From Pegea sp. RAD2-039 (Eukaryota > Chordata > Thaliacea > Salpida > Salpidae), in contig JAQGEQ010000158.1 of the NCBI GenBank assembly GCA_034620365.1, positions 1-64,000 of the forward strand: a stretch of 64,000 nt of DNA, in the 5' to 3' direction. Below are positions 35,890-48,835 of this stretch, piece after piece (positions within the stretch are counted from its first letter, which is position 1; each line of letters begins with the position of its first letter). Made by a program: the position numbers and the translations under genes. Under the pieces are notes generated by a model that made no database searches, had not been told where the DNA came from, and worked only from the letters and a program-made list of their open reading frames with translations.

Positions 35890-37404
35890 TTAAAGAGAAT
35901 TTCTTCTGAGAATCCTATTTGCTTGTTGCTTCACTCTTTAGTTATATACTTATATATTATCGGCATAAAATCTGATGTTTGTAGTATCGTTAAATGTTGC
36001 TCATTTTATAAATACATTTTTAATTTTATTGAAAATATTATTGTGATAAGGATATTATTGGTTTGCTTTAAAATCAGATATCAGTAAAATAATTATCTTA
36101 CTTATCTTAGCTCATAAAAGCTAATTTAAGATTATTCAAACTCTAAACTATTGTATTAAGCTTGTAAATGGAGATTTTATTAAGCTAAAATAAAAAAATT
36201 GTAAGTAAAAAGATTATTGCAAATAGAGAAATAAAAATTAAAAATTAAAAAACTTTTGTTGTTGCAATAGAAATTTCAAAACTTTGGTAAAACCACAAAT
36301 TTAAAATAACAATATATAAAATTAAATATTTATATTTATATGATATAAAATTTCAGATAAGACTACATTTGTTTTTGATGATGGCTTAAATAATTTTATA
36401 AAAAAATTTCTAATGATAAGTCTGTTTGAATCTGTATATGACATTCATAATTGCAAATAGTTATAACAAGTTATCACCAAAAAATTAAATTATTTGCTTT
36501 TTATAACAAAAAAGACTTTCAAACATCTTATCAAAGAAATCCCTAGTATAATCTGGTAAATAAAAAATTTATAAATAAAATTATATTTAAGTTTTTACAG
36601 AAGTAAGATAGATTAATTAAATAAATATTTAGTTGATATAAATCAAATAACAAAATCAAGCAAAAATATTATTTATAAATTGTAGATTTTATGTTATTGA
36701 GAAGTTTTGATAATTTGAGAAAAACTTATTCCATCGTAATAAACATTTAAATTAAACATAAAAATATAAATATAAATGGTTGTTTTTATAATTACAATGT
36801 AATAGTTTTTTATATTACTTCTTTTTTAATTCCATTGAAAAATTTCAATTTTTGTTGAAATGAAAAAACCAGAATTTTCAAATAACTTATAATGTGAAGT
36901 AAATTGAACCAATAATAACATTAGAAAAATAGTATTTTCAACAACAATAACAATAAAGTAAAGCATAGTTAATATTTGAAGAATTTGCGACTTTAGGTGA
37001 TTTATTGCTTTTTTATAACCATAGATAGTAATGATCTGGAAAATATTTCACCAATTTATGGACCATAATATGAAAGATGTACTTTTATATCTAATTAATT
37101 TCAAGTTTTTTATATTACAAAAAGACAAAAATTTTCAGATTTCCACAAAATAGGTGGATCGTTTAGGTTTTAAAATATATATTATTAAAATTAATCTTTA
37201 AAAATTTATCAACTTCTTGTTATTATAATCTATTATTATTATTTTTTTATTATCTTTGAAATAATTTTGTTTATTAATTTCTTTTCTTGTTTATGTTTAT
37301 GTTTATATTTTATAATTTTTCTTATCAACTTAAAAATCGATTTTTTATATTTCAGCATTATCTGTTAACAAGAAGTTTATTATTGAAACTAGAAAAATTT
37401 AATC
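35890..37404 (+). repeat. Mosaic repeat module P, copy 1
   Basis: Direct copies lie at 50900-52187 and, for its second half, at 58340-58990. Landmarks are GGCATAAAATCTGATGTTTG, GATAAGACTACATTTG, CCATCGTAATAAACATTTAA and the run up to TATCAACTTCTTGTTATTAT at about 37220, which preserves the empty LINE insertion site. No coding frame. Confidence 0.85.
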
Positions 37405-37835
37405 GTTTGAACTTGATCCCACAAACACTAGATTTCAGAAAAGTTTATAGATAATAAAACGTACATTCAAACTAGAAGCTTAAACGTGTTAATATAATTT
37501 TGAAATTTTTATTACCGATAAAACTGAATATGAAACAGATATTAGTGATGCCATAAATAATTATCTTTGATTAACTGAAGGTTAACTTATTGAAAATTTT
37601 GTAACATTATTAGTTATATCTGTACAAAAATATAATGAAGTTGTTTTTATGTCATTTTTTCTGCATAATAGAAACTCAAATTAATTAACCTCTTTACTAA
37701 ATGAATTTTCGTTGAACATTGTTTCAACTCCAAATTAGGTTTTTAACAGCCATTGATTTTTCGAGAAAAGTTTTTGTGATTTTTCATTTTTTATCACTTT
37801 GTCGTAATCTAAAGTTTGTGGGGTCAAGTTTAAAC
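37405..37835. repeat. Segment bounded by two inverted 30-bp conserved boxes
   Basis: A box reading TTTGAACTTGATCCCACAAA starts at 37405 and its inverse ends at 37835. This box family has 17 copies: plus at 24143, 27373 (weak), 28334, 29583, 37405, 38834, 42359, 56880, 59136 and 63590; minus at 37806, 42162, 44372, 44921, 47946, 61181 and 63895. The inverse-facing pairs at 37405/37806 and 63590/63895 look like a MITE, but conservation continues outside the boxes, so they are internal parts of a longer repeat. Confidence 0.7.
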
Positions 37836-38726
37836 AAATTTATTTTTACAATTTTAATATAAATTTGTTGTTGATAAACAATGTATTTTTGTAAAGGTTT
37901 AAATAAAACATTTTGTATCAAAAATTTGTTTACTCATTAAATAACTTACAAGTTAAAAACTTTTTAAACAAACTTCTCTTTCATTTTAATTTAATCATTT
38001 ATCTTTTAATTAGTTTAAAATTTTCTATCTCGTTTACATTTCTAGGACAACAACCAACAGACTTTATCGTTTTTGCTTAATTCTGTTTTTGTTTAAATGA
38101 AAACTAATTTACAATTAAAGGACAATCAATCCAAATTTGTAAAATATTAAACTTGAAACCTTTGTTAGTTTAAACTAAGTTCTTTATAAAAATTTGTAAT
38201 TTTCTTTTAGTTGTAAACTTTAGTAAAACAAGTTTTAAGAAATTTTATTCTAGGTTATAAAAGAAATTGTTGAAAAATTCCTTCTTAATGTTAGTCAGCA
38301 ATCAAATACTATAAAAGCTTTCTTAAACATTTTATAAATCAATTTTTGTTTACAGACTTCTTTATTTATATTAGCTTAGTTGCTTTGTGTTTTGATTCTA
38401 ATGAAAATATTATATTTTCATTTAAAATAAAAAAAACAAAAATTGCTATTTCAGATTTAGAATAACATCATAACAACAATTTTTTCAATAACAATATCAG
38501 TAAAGTATACATAATGTTTGAACAAATTGCAAAAAAAAACAAGTTTTAAAAGTTTTTTATATGGTGGAGATTTGTGAAAAAAAATTAATGGTTTGTTTAA
38601 ATTTAAGTTGGTTACAATCTTAGTAAAATATCAGATCTTAATTTTGATAAAACTTTGATCTAACAACTTTTGTAAAGAGATAAATTTAAATTTCATTTGG
38701 AATTTACTATAAAAACTAATGCAATA
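37660..38726 (+). repeat. R1, copy 2, with extension
   Basis: 37840-38726 repeats 1-887 directly. About 37660-38490 is also the inverse of 62960-63780, including the stem-loop at 37711-37728 (GTTGAA, 6-nt loop, TTCAAC) and the box at 37806-37835. Confidence 0.85.
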
Positions 38727-40640
38727 AATGCTAATAAAAACTAATATATATGTATTAACTGTAAAGTCAAATTTGATTTGAGTATTATTTGTCAACAAGA
38801 AGTTTTCTATTAAAATTTAAAAAATATATTTATCTTGAACTTGATCCCACAAACTCTACATTTGATATATTAAAGGAAAAGTACAATTATCTAATTTTCT
38901 TGATAGCGTAATTAAAAAAAGATTATTTTAATTTTGAGTTGAAACACTTTTCTACAGAAGTTTAATTAGTAAATAAATTGAGTGAATTTAGTTTTTATTT
39001 TGTAGAAATAAATAAATAAAGGTTATTTACATTAGAAGTTCATTACATTGTTGTAATCATGCTGCCGATAAAATGTCAGAATGTTTACAAATAACATTTT
39101 TATTTCAGCAAAATTAGTCAGTTGTTAATAACTAATAAATTGAATAACAAGTTGAAATGATTTATATTCTAAAAGATTTGGGGATTTTAAATTATAGAAA
39201 AGTTTTGGTAAATCGGTAGAATCTTATATCAAAACAATAAACAATTAACTAAAACAATAGCACAAACCATTACATAAAGATAAAAATCTTTGAAGTAAAT
39301 TATTAAAAGACTTTTAAAGTTTTAGATTTTTTTTATTGTAAGTGAAATATTATATCCGCTAGGTGGCGTATAAAATAAAAAACATACAAATATATTTTAT
39401 TGGTTTTTGGACTAGTAATAAAAAGCTAATTTATTGTAAACTGTATAAAGTATTCAAATTCTCAAAATTAACTTGTGTTTAAGTATCAAAAATACTTGCT
39501 GTATTATTTAAAGTTTATATTACACCATATAAATATCAGTTCGTATGTTATACAGTTAAACTTAAATATTTGAAAGTTTTATATTTTTGTAGACTAGCAA
39601 ATCGCTTTTTATATTTACAACTTAAAATTTAAGGAGTATTTGTTTTATAATTTTCAGCAAAAAGTTCAATTTTGGTTTTGAAGTGAAAAAATGAAAATAG
39701 TTATTTTATTTATAAACAGATTTAGAACTGGACTAAGAATAACGTTAAAAACAGCAATATTTTGAATAATTATATCAATCAATTGATGTTGTTAAACTAC
39801 AGACGTACGTGTTTGTATACTTTATTCATAATAAAAGTTAATTATTGCGTGGTAAAGATTTTACTTAAATTATCAAAATCTCTATCTATATATATATATT
39901 AATATATGAGTTAATACTTTTTCCTATTTTTTTAACATCTAATATTTGAAAGAAAAAACTTTAAAAATTATTAGATTTTTCTAAATTTTACTAATTTACT
40001 TTACACCATACTTGATTTTTTAAAAGAATACAAAAAGAATTTATAATTGTACAAAAATTAATTCAGCTATTAAAAACTGAATTTTAATTAATTCAGAATT
40101 AAAATAAATAAGTACATTAAAGAACAGAGAGTTAAATTTCTAAAAATAAAATTTAAAATTAACCAATTATTTCAAATAACATTGAAGTTTAAATAAAGTA
40201 TAGTTTTCATAATGAACTGAATTTTTAATGTTATCTGCAAATTTATGCATTTAAGTAACATGTATATCATTGTAACACTTTTTTCATTTGGCATTGTCTA
40301 AGATTTCCAATGAACTTAAACAACTTGCTTTATTAAAAGCAAAAGAAGTTAGCATGTTTTGATATTACATGCAGTAATTTTGTAGACCGATTACATTGTA
40401 GTTTCTTAAAAAATGTTAAACTTTTCTAGCACCATAAACAACAGACTTTAAACATTTTAAATATTCCGATTTTAATCTTTCAGTAATATCCTGTTAACAA
40501 ATACCTTCACAATTTAAATAATTTAGAAACGAATGACCAATTTCAAAACAAATATAATTTGTAAAAAAAATACTCATTAAAAATGCGAAACCGTATTTTT
40601 AGTTGCTGAATAGCCAAAAATACTCAATTAAGAAAATAAT
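38727..40640 (+). repeat. Mosaic repeat unit with CTCF-like box
   Basis: Box at 38834-38863, degenerate stem-loop at 38938-38955, CTCF-like box at 39356-39369, then the CAGATTTAGAACTGGA module near 39718. An AT microsatellite is at 39885-39905. No gene. Confidence 0.6.
39356..39369 (+). promoter_or_regulatory. CTCF-like box
   Basis: CCGCTAGGTGGCGT. Confidence 0.45.
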
Positions 40641-42360
40641 GAAAAATGAACCCAGAAATATTTAAAAGAAATTACAAAGAAAAACTACTAATAGCAAACA
40701 GATTTTAACAATTTTAAGCAATTTATAGAAAACGTTCAATCTTGATATTCTTATGAAAAATAATCTTCGTTTGTGGAAACGATAGATTTTGTGTAGAAAA
40801 ACTGTTGTTCTTAACAAATTTTGACTTAAATGAATAAATCAATGATTAAACAGTAAAAGAAAAATGTAACATAAAAAATTTTGATAATCAGATGCAAAAG
40901 TGTATCTTCCAAAAGAAATCAATAAAAAGACTCTTATTTCATTAGTTAAACCGGCCTTCTCCCTAAGCTTTACGGTTATATATTATCTTCATTCAATCTT
41001 ACGTTTGTGGTATCGGTAAATTTTTCGATTGCTTTAATCAATCAATAATGTTATTGAAAATATCATTTTTAACTGAACTTCTATCTTAACGGTTATTTTA
41101 TTTCCTTATTCTTCTCAAAAAATAGTTTTTTTGTTTTTCTTTATTGTTATATAATATTAAGTTTTAATTAAAACTGAATATTAAATAGTTTTATAATGTA
41201 AATAGTATTTCATAAAATAGAAACTAATGGTACATTGTTCAGTGTGATTATTTAAAAAACTTTATTATTTTACATTTTAAACTGCCAAGTAGCAGTTGAA
41301 TGAGTTAAAAACAAATTAATTATCATTATTATATTATTAAAAATTATTATTATTATTATAAATTATTAAAATATATAAATGATTTATTGAACAAATGTTG
41401 CTAATCGAATCAAAATTTTCATTTGTAAAATCTTATTTAAAAATAATATACAAACAGTTTACTAATAACTAGAGAAAAGTTTTAATAGCGTCAAACTGTT
41501 TGAACTAATCCTAAAATGAAAATAAAGAACTGAAATTAGTTAGAAATTTAACTCACAGAAAGTTTAACAAAACTAATTGAGCCTAATTGTTGAGTCTAAC
41601 CATCAATTTGGTATCAACTGCTTATTGACATCAGCAATTATTAGCAGTCTACAAATGGTAACCTCAACAAAACCCTCGAATAAAAATTTAAAAAAGTTGC
41701 TAAAAACAATTCAAAATTTTAAAAAAGTTTTTATTGCTTATTTTAGTATTTTTTAAAATAAACCTCTTTTGCGCCAAGTAGCGTAAAATAAAAATGTTGA
41801 ATAACAATTTTTTTAAATTCTTTTCTGCTAAAATATCCAAAATACAAAGTTTTATAAATATGCAGACTGAAAAATGTGTTTAAAATGTCTGTTTTAAAAT
41901 TACTAATTTTGCTAAAACATTTTGTTTGGTAAAAATTTGTAAACATTCGTTCATTTTATCAGTTACATCTTTTACGGTAAAAAGTAAATGTTAAACATAA
42001 ATTACTTTTATGTTGCTAATTGTAGCAAATTGAAACTCAAAGTAGTCTTAGTACTTATTAAATAATTTTCGTTAAAAGTAATTCAAATTCAAACGAATAT
42101 TAACAGGTTTCTTACACTACAATGGATTTTACAACCTTTTGATTTATTATTAATTGGTTACAATTTAGAGTTTGTGGGATCAATTTTAAACTAATAAATT
42201 TTGGTAAATTCTATATTGTTAAAATTTTATACTAATTTTGTTTGTACCAATAATTAAGTTACAATAAAGATTGTTTTTCACCTTTAAGTCAAATATTCTG
42301 TTTAAGCATTATTTGTCAACAAATAATTTAATATTAAAATTAAAAAAATATCGTACTATA
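40641..42360 (+). repeat. Mosaic repeat, partly repeated at 43.07-43.73 kb
   Basis: About 40640-41290 recurs directly at 43070-43730. It contains an octamer hairpin at 40890-40907, TTATATATTATC and TTTGTGGTATCGG at about 40976-41011, a TTA microsatellite at 41320-41370, the inverse partner of 24.9 kb at 41490-41665, and a minus-strand CTCF-like box at 41771-41784. Confidence 0.65.
41771..41784 (-). promoter_or_regulatory. Degenerate CTCF-like box
   Basis: ACGCTACTTGGCGC on the minus strand, the subtype shared with 43786, 58261 and 60592. Confidence 0.3.
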
Positions 42361-44245
42361 GATTGATCCCACAAACTTTAGATAGAAAACAACGTTTATA
42401 AATAATAAAAAAGTATATCTTTCAAACTTTTCTTCCTGATAACAAATCGTTTACATAATTTTGTGTTGAAATACCTTTCAACGAAACTTCATTCAGTGAA
42501 TCAGTGCAAAATTTTAAGTTCCTATTTTCTAAATAAAATTGACAAAACACTTGATTATTTTAAAGTTATTTCCTTTTCATATCGTTTAATCAAAATCATT
42601 ATATTTCTTTAACAAGCTCCATTTATCAAACACTTTAATATCTTCAGTATTCATTCTTTACTATAAGATTTGACTTATAAGATGGTATCGTGAGATAACA
42701 CATATATTGATAAAAAAACATCTTCTGATCAAAAGATTAAGAAAATTAAAAGTCATTCGGGAACTAATTTTATGTTTTTGATGTAATTGGAATAACATTT
42801 TGATTATTTTTGACCGACACGCAGTAGTTTTAATGTAGTTCACAGATTTTTGATCCATTTATTATTATAGAGAGATTTAAGAGTTGTTGAAATTATAACT
42901 CGCATTTTCAATTTTTCATTTTTAATTCAAAGAAAAGATTTATGATGAAACAGTCTTTAAAAACGTCAAATTAAGATTTTAGTTGTTTCTTACTGATTAC
43001 TGATTGTTTGTATAAAAATTGCTTAGATAGCATAAAAAACTCAATGAAGAAAGTAAGTAATTTAATATATGATGAATCCTAAAATATTTAAAAGAAATTA
43101 AAAAGAAAATTACCAACAGCAAACACAATTTAAAAACTTTCGAACAATTTAAAGAAAACGCTCAATCCTGATGTTCTTACGAAAAACAATATTAGTTTGT
43201 TCGATAGATTTTGGGCACAAAAAAATGGTTGTTTGTTAAAAAATGTTGACTTAAATGCATAAAAAAAAGATTAAAAGAAAATTTAAGTTATACTTTTTTA
43301 CAAAGAATTTGTAAACATCAAACAATCTCAAAAAAACGCAAAATCTTATTTTTACCTTGGAAAAAACTTACTTGACAACCAGATGCAAAATTGCATCTTC
43401 CAAATTATTATCTTAATTTCAAATTACGAGATAAACGATTTCATATTTCCGTAAGCTTTACGGTTATATATTATTATCATTCAATCTTATGTTTGTGGTA
43501 TCGGTAAATTTTTCGATGGCTTTAATCAATCGATAAATTTATTGTTGATATTATTTTTATAATGATACATTAGTTCAAATTAAATTTAAGTATCATTAAA
43601 CTGAGCTTCCATCAAAAACAGTTATTTTATTTCTAGGTTTAACTCAATAATTAAGTATTTTATAAATTAAAAATTAATAGTACGTTGGTTACTGTGACTA
43701 TTTAAAATCTTTATTGTTTTAAATAATATAAACAAATGAGGACTAAAAGATAAACCTACAAAAAACAAGTCGACTGTTTCCTTTTCCGCTACTTGGCGCT
43801 AGACGGTTTGTTATCAAAACACACTTTAAAAAATTCATCATTTATTATAATTAAAATATTTTTTAGTATTACTTTCAGTTTAAAGAAAATATCATATAAC
43901 ATATTTTGACATTTCTATTTTCTTAGGAATCTGGAAAAGGTTAGTAAGTCATATAGTTTCCATTCTTAAAAATTAATTTTAATTTTTGTAAATTGATATA
44001 TCAACGGCAAAAAATTACAATTTTTAAAACAGTAGAATCAAAATTATATTTTTGATATTTTATTTCATGATAGTAAAAAGAGAAATTACCGAGCTGATAT
44101 TTAATGATTTTGATTAAATAATAATAAAAAGCAAAATACTATTTCTTTTGAATGAAAAATTTTCAATTAGTAAAAAATCTGTCATATTACCAATAACATG
44201 TTTACAAAAATATTTTGTGATGAATAATAACTCAAGTTATTAAAC
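42361..44245 (+). repeat. Mosaic repeat unit: box, stem-loop, hairpin, CTCF-like
   Basis: One of the most complete examples: 30-bp box (42359), stem-loop GTTGAAA-TACC-TTTCAAC (42465-42482), perfect octamer hairpin AGATGCAAAATTGCATCT (43381-43398), TTATATATTAT and TTTGTGGTATCGG (43452-43505), then the CTCF-like box (43786). No coding frame. Confidence 0.7.
43786..43799 (+). promoter_or_regulatory. CTCF-like box
   Basis: CCGCTACTTGGCGC followed by TAGACGG; the same word recurs at 58261 and 60592. Confidence 0.4.
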
Positions 44246-45070
44246 TTATTTATTACTTAAAGTTTCGTTGTAAAGTAAAACTTTGAATTTAACTCCAAAT
44301 TTACAAACTTTGCACTCCTTTACGATAGATTGAGTTTTACTTTTATCTTATTTTCTTATAAACGTTGTTGCAATCTGAAGTGTATGGGATCAAGTTCAAA
44401 TGAAAATAATTTTATAATTTTATTGATAAGCATTTTGTTGACAAATATTGTTCAAATAGAAAATTTGATTTTAAAGTTGATAAGAAAATTTATTTTAAGT
44501 TTACTATTATACAAACCAATTTAGTTTAAATTTTCTTATCCAGTTGTATTTCATTAAGATAATCAAATGCAAAACTGCATCTTCCAAATTAGTATTGTTA
44601 TCCAGATAAGAAATAAAATGATATAACTTCTTCATAAGCTTATGGTTATATATTATCTTCATTCAATCTTATGTTTGTGGTATCGGTAAATTTTTCGATG
44701 GCTTTATTCAATCGATAAAGTTATTGTTGATATTAATGTTATAAAGATACTGTTATATATAACATTAATATCGTGTTTTTAACTAATATTAACTATAATT
44801 AACTTGTTTATTATTTAAAGTTTAGTTGTAAAGTACTTTAGCTCCAAATTAAAAAACTTTGCAATCCTGTACGAAAGATTGAGTTTTTTTTTACTTTTTA
44901 TTTCTTATAAACGTTGTTGCAATCTGAAGTGTATAGGATCAAGCTCCAATGAAAATGATCTTATAATTTTATTGATAAGCATTTTGTTGACAAAATTGTT
45001 ATAATAGAAAATTTGATTTAAAGTTGATAAGAAAATTTATTATAAGTTTACTATTATACAAACCAAATTA
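44246..45070 (+). repeat. Tandem pair of about 270 bp modules
   Basis: 44246-44525 and 44810-45070 are near-identical (landmarks GAAAGATTGAGTTTT, AACGTTGTTGCAATCTGAAG, AAGCATTTTGTTGACAAA). Further copies are at 61065-61290 and 63780-64000. Between them lie an octamer hairpin (44565-44582) and TTTGTGGTATCGG (about 44675). The frame at 44330-44524 is a by-product. Confidence 0.8.
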
Positions 45071-45119
45071 GTTTAATTTTTCTGATCCAGTTTCTTATCA
45101 AGCTGTATTTAATAAAGAT

Positions 45120-46620
45120 TTAAAGTCATTCCTACTTTGATGATTAAAATTAAAAACCATCAGTCGTGCTGATGATGAAAAATAAAATCAAAAGTCATGT
45201 GACTTTCTTTTTAATTGAAAGTACTATAAGACTTAGAGATTATATTCGTTTGATCTTCAAAATGAATTAGAAACTTATAAATTTAAAACTCAAAATGAGT
45301 TACAAATTTAGAAATCATACAAATCATTAAAGTAATTTATCCATAAAATATCAATGTATTAGATATTTATTATTAGCCAAAATATTCTATTTTCTAGAGA
45401 ACGCAAACAATAGAAGCAAAAAGTTAGAATTAATGGGTTTTTAACTATTTTGAAAGATTTAATTTAACCTGCGTACGCTATTCATATTATCAAAATTATA
45501 TTTGGTTTTAACTTTTGAAAAATATATTCTTTAACAGTTAAAATTGATCTTAGTATTTATTAGCTCGAATTTTATATATACAATTTATATTTTTTAAATT
45601 TGTGTTTATAGTTGGTGTATTACGATTTAATTAATTACGATTATTCGTTTACACTGAACTAGGAACTTTTGTATTCCTCAGAGCTATTTTACAACTTTAA
45701 CAAACTTCATGATATTTAATGGTGAAATTAAATGTAGATTTTTTTGATGATGAGATTTAACTAAATTTTATTTTAAAGAAAAAAACAATCTCTGTATTTC
45801 TTACTCATGAAAAATACTTAGTTGATAAACAGATGCAAAAGTGCATTTTCCAAATATTGCACTCCTAAATGGATTTTGTATTTCATTGAAAAAGGATTGT
45901 TTTTAAAGTTATATATAAGCTGCATAATACCTTATGTTTGTGGTTTTATCGAAAAATATGTATACTTTAATCTTTTAAAATGAAATTCAAAAAAATATTT
46001 ACAAAATATTTTTTAAAAATGTTAAAAAATTTTTACAAATTTTTACAAAGAATTAAAAATTATTAGTTTGCTTCGTTGCACAAAACATCCAGCAATCTAC
46101 AAATTGTACAATTCATTAAAGTGGTTCAATAAAATACTAATTTAGTTTCAAATACTTGTTGTTGTAACCAAAATACGATAACCGCTAGGTGGCGCACAGA
46201 GTAAAATAATAAAATTATAATTTTTTAATTAGAAAATTAATAATAAAGATTTTTAGGTAACTATCTAAGCTTATTTATTTTGAAGCAACTTTGATTTTGT
46301 TGATATGAATTCAAAAATGTCACTAAAAACTGAAAACAGTTTTGTACATACAACAAAACAAATAATTATATTAAATAACATACCATATCAAATTAAGAAA
46401 CAAATCATTCATTTCAGAAAACATATCAAAGTTGTTTTCTCGGAGACGTGATATGTATTAACTTTTAGATCTTTAGAAATTAGTAAAAGGTATCATCGAC
46501 ATTTAGTCGATTCGAAATTACCTTCTTTCAAACGTTAAAATTTTATTTTATTACTTTGTAAAAATTTGTTTAATAAGATGTATTATAAAACACTTTTTTT
46601 TTAAATACTGGAAATTTAAA
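45120..46620 (+). repeat. Long inverted repeat arm (R7), partner at 61.55-62.99 kb
   Basis: About 1.45 kb matching 61550-62990 in reverse, arms 15 kb apart. It contains the R6 segment, an octamer hairpin (45831-45848), a CTCF-like box, a GTCGAT hairpin (46495-46511) and the palindromic E-box AAGTCATGTGACTT near 45193. Confidence 0.85.
46182..46195 (+). promoter_or_regulatory. CTCF-like box
   Basis: CCGCTAGGTGGCGC followed by ACAGAGTAAA. Confidence 0.5.
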
Positions 46621-46974
46621 TTTGTAAAAAGTACGAACGTAACAGTTATAGCAACATTCTTTTTTAAAGTACTACCAAACGTTCCTTTAAAATATTTGAT
46701 GTTATGAATTTATACAAACAATTATGACGTCAGTTATCAAGTCTTTTTTTCAATTAAATTGGTTAAATGCAAAAAGATTGAAAATCTTTTGTTAGAAACC
46801 TTAGTTATATTTTGCAAATAAAGTTAGTCTAACATAATATAAGATTTATATAACAGTTTATGTTTAGTTTTCTATCACTTTTATATCTTTTTTCTTTAAG
46901 TCTTCAAACTTACATAATGTAATTTTCATATTCATTATCTCACATCAACAGTCAAATTTTAATGATAGAAATCT
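46621..46974. other. AT-rich noncoding stretch
   Basis: No gene. A lone TGACGTCA is at 46725-46732. Confidence 0.4.
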
Positions 46975-47580
46975 TCTTAAGAAAAATCAATTGAAATTGA
47001 ATTATAATTTTAAATGTTGATTTTATAAGAAGTAGTGTCCATTACCGAAAAGTAATTTTGAATAGTTGTATTTAAATTTTCTATTGTAGTGTTAATTTTC
47101 ATTACTATTATCTATACTATCATCTCATTTTAGAGTGACAAATGCTTTTTTACGTTAAAATTAGTGAAATAAAAGTAATTAAGTTATAGTAATATAATAT
47201 AGAAATAATATAATATATTGGAAATATAAAAATAATCAAAATAACAATAAAATAATAATAAAATGGAAATAATATAGTAATTTAGTATATAATAGTGAGT
47301 TCTGGATTACTGAAAACTGTTTCTTCTCTTGATTCATCTGCAATTTAATTGCAGATAAATACAGAGAAAAAGCATATTTAGTTGTATAATTTAACAAATA
47401 TAAACTAAAAGTGGCTGAATCAGGCTTTTCACTATCTAAATAAGACGATTTTCTAAAAATTTTGTATTACTCTAATTAATTTTTTTTAAATTATAAAAAA
47501 TAAACATCAAAATACTTTACAAACAATTAAAGTAATTATTCTTTTGCATAAGTTTTTTGTATTTTTGTATATATATTAAC
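46975..47580 (+). repeat. Direct repeat, copy 2 (R2)
   Basis: Second copy of 955-1500. Its hairpin at 47336-47356 reads ATCTGCAAT-TTA-ATTGCAGAT, a longer stem than in copy 1. Confidence 0.8.
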
Positions 47581-48150
47581 TTTGTTTATAATAATAATAT
47601 TTATTATAATTTTATACAGTTCTTTAAATTTCTTAGATTAAAATTTTTAAAGAAGTTGTATCAAACGAGTTTAAAAAGATGTTTTAAAGTAGAAATAATT
47701 ATTTTACTGAAAATAGGGTTTTCTATTAGAAAATATTCTATCACATTTTCAGTATCATCTTTGTAATAATGAAATAAACATTTAACCTAAATTTTTTTTC
47801 TATAATTTTTTGCAGAGAAAACATTTATTAAATGAAGTTTCGTTGAAAAGTATTTCAACTTCAAAATTGTGTCAAATACCTATTATTGAATTTACATAAG
47901 GTTTGGTCATGTAAATGTAATTTTAATTTCATATAACTTTATTACAACCTAGAGTTTGTGGGATCAAGTTTAAACAAACTACCCAGCATTGAAAATTATT
48001 TTTTTCTTCATATAAAAATAATCTTTTTGTTGACAAGGAATGCTCTAATAATAATTTTTATTTTAAAACTGAAACCTAAGTTATCAAAAAATATAGAGGT
48101 AACCAATTTGTTATACGAACGAAATCAGTCTAATGTTGTAACTAGTTAAG
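47581..48150 (-). repeat. Mosaic repeat scrap with box and stem-loop
   Basis: Minus-oriented unit: stem-loop at 47842-47859 and 30-bp box at 47946-47975 (AGAGTTTGTGGGATCAAGTT). The frames at 47557-47766 and 47958-48149 are low-complexity. Confidence 0.55.
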
Positions 48151-48486
48151 AAATTTGTTTTTCTGAAGTTTTATTTAAGTCAAATATAAATCTATTTCTA
48201 CATTGATGCTTTAATAGAAACTTAGTGGTCGTGCTGACAAATAAACATTAAAAGAAAATCATGTCAGAAGCCATGTAAGTTTTTGTTCTTAAACTGCTTA
48301 TAACAATTATAGACTATATAATCTTTGTTTACATACTCATCAAATATAAATTTTTAGATTATCAAATACTACAAAAATATCACTTTTTATAATAATAACT
48401 AATTTCAGTTGTTTAATCTATTTTCAAGATAAACAATATAATGCTTCGAAATCATATTAAGATTGAAATATTTTGTATGTTTGATA

Positions 48487-48500
48487 GCGCACTATAGTGG
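48487..48500 (-). promoter_or_regulatory. Degenerate CTCF-like box
   Basis: CCACTATAGTGCGC on the minus strand, identical to 34385-34398. Confidence 0.28.
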
Positions 48501-48821
48501 AAATGAAAACTTCAAATAGAATTACAGTTTTTAACAAAAGTTTATCAAATTTTTGCGAAAATTTTTTACAGCTGATCTCTAGCAATAATTTTATGTATAC
48601 TGTAGAGTATATTTACAGTTTTAGAAAATTATAATTTTATTTATTTATTTTATTGCATGTACAAAAGCTGTTTTCGCTTTTTGGTGACATTTTTTAATTC
48701 AATTATACAAAATCAAAGTTGCTTTTAAATAATTAATTTTTTTATTATGTCTAGCTTACATAGTAAACAAAAACTACTTAAGATTAAATTTTTTATCAAA
48801 AACTTTTTCTTTTTACTCCTT

Positions 48822-48835
48822 GCGCCATCTAGCGG
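48822..48835 (-). promoter_or_regulatory. CTCF-like box
   Basis: CCGCTAGATGGCGC on the minus strand; 13 of 14 positions fit CCASYAGRKGGCRS. Confidence 0.5.

Larger units (their letters stand above)
34080..35890 (+). repeat. Long repeat (R3), inverted to 19.65-21.3 kb
   Basis: Reverse complement of 19650-21300 and direct copy of 48160-50780. The two inverted arms are about 1.7 kb long and 13 kb apart. They carry minus-strand CTCF-like boxes at 34385-34398 and 34720-34733. Confidence 0.85.

Noticed and set aside
37405..37835. The inverse-facing 30-bp boxes as terminal inverted repeats of a MITE
   Set aside because: Conservation continues outside both boxes (TTTGTCAACAAG-type sequence), and most boxes are unpaired, so they are internal to a longer repeat.
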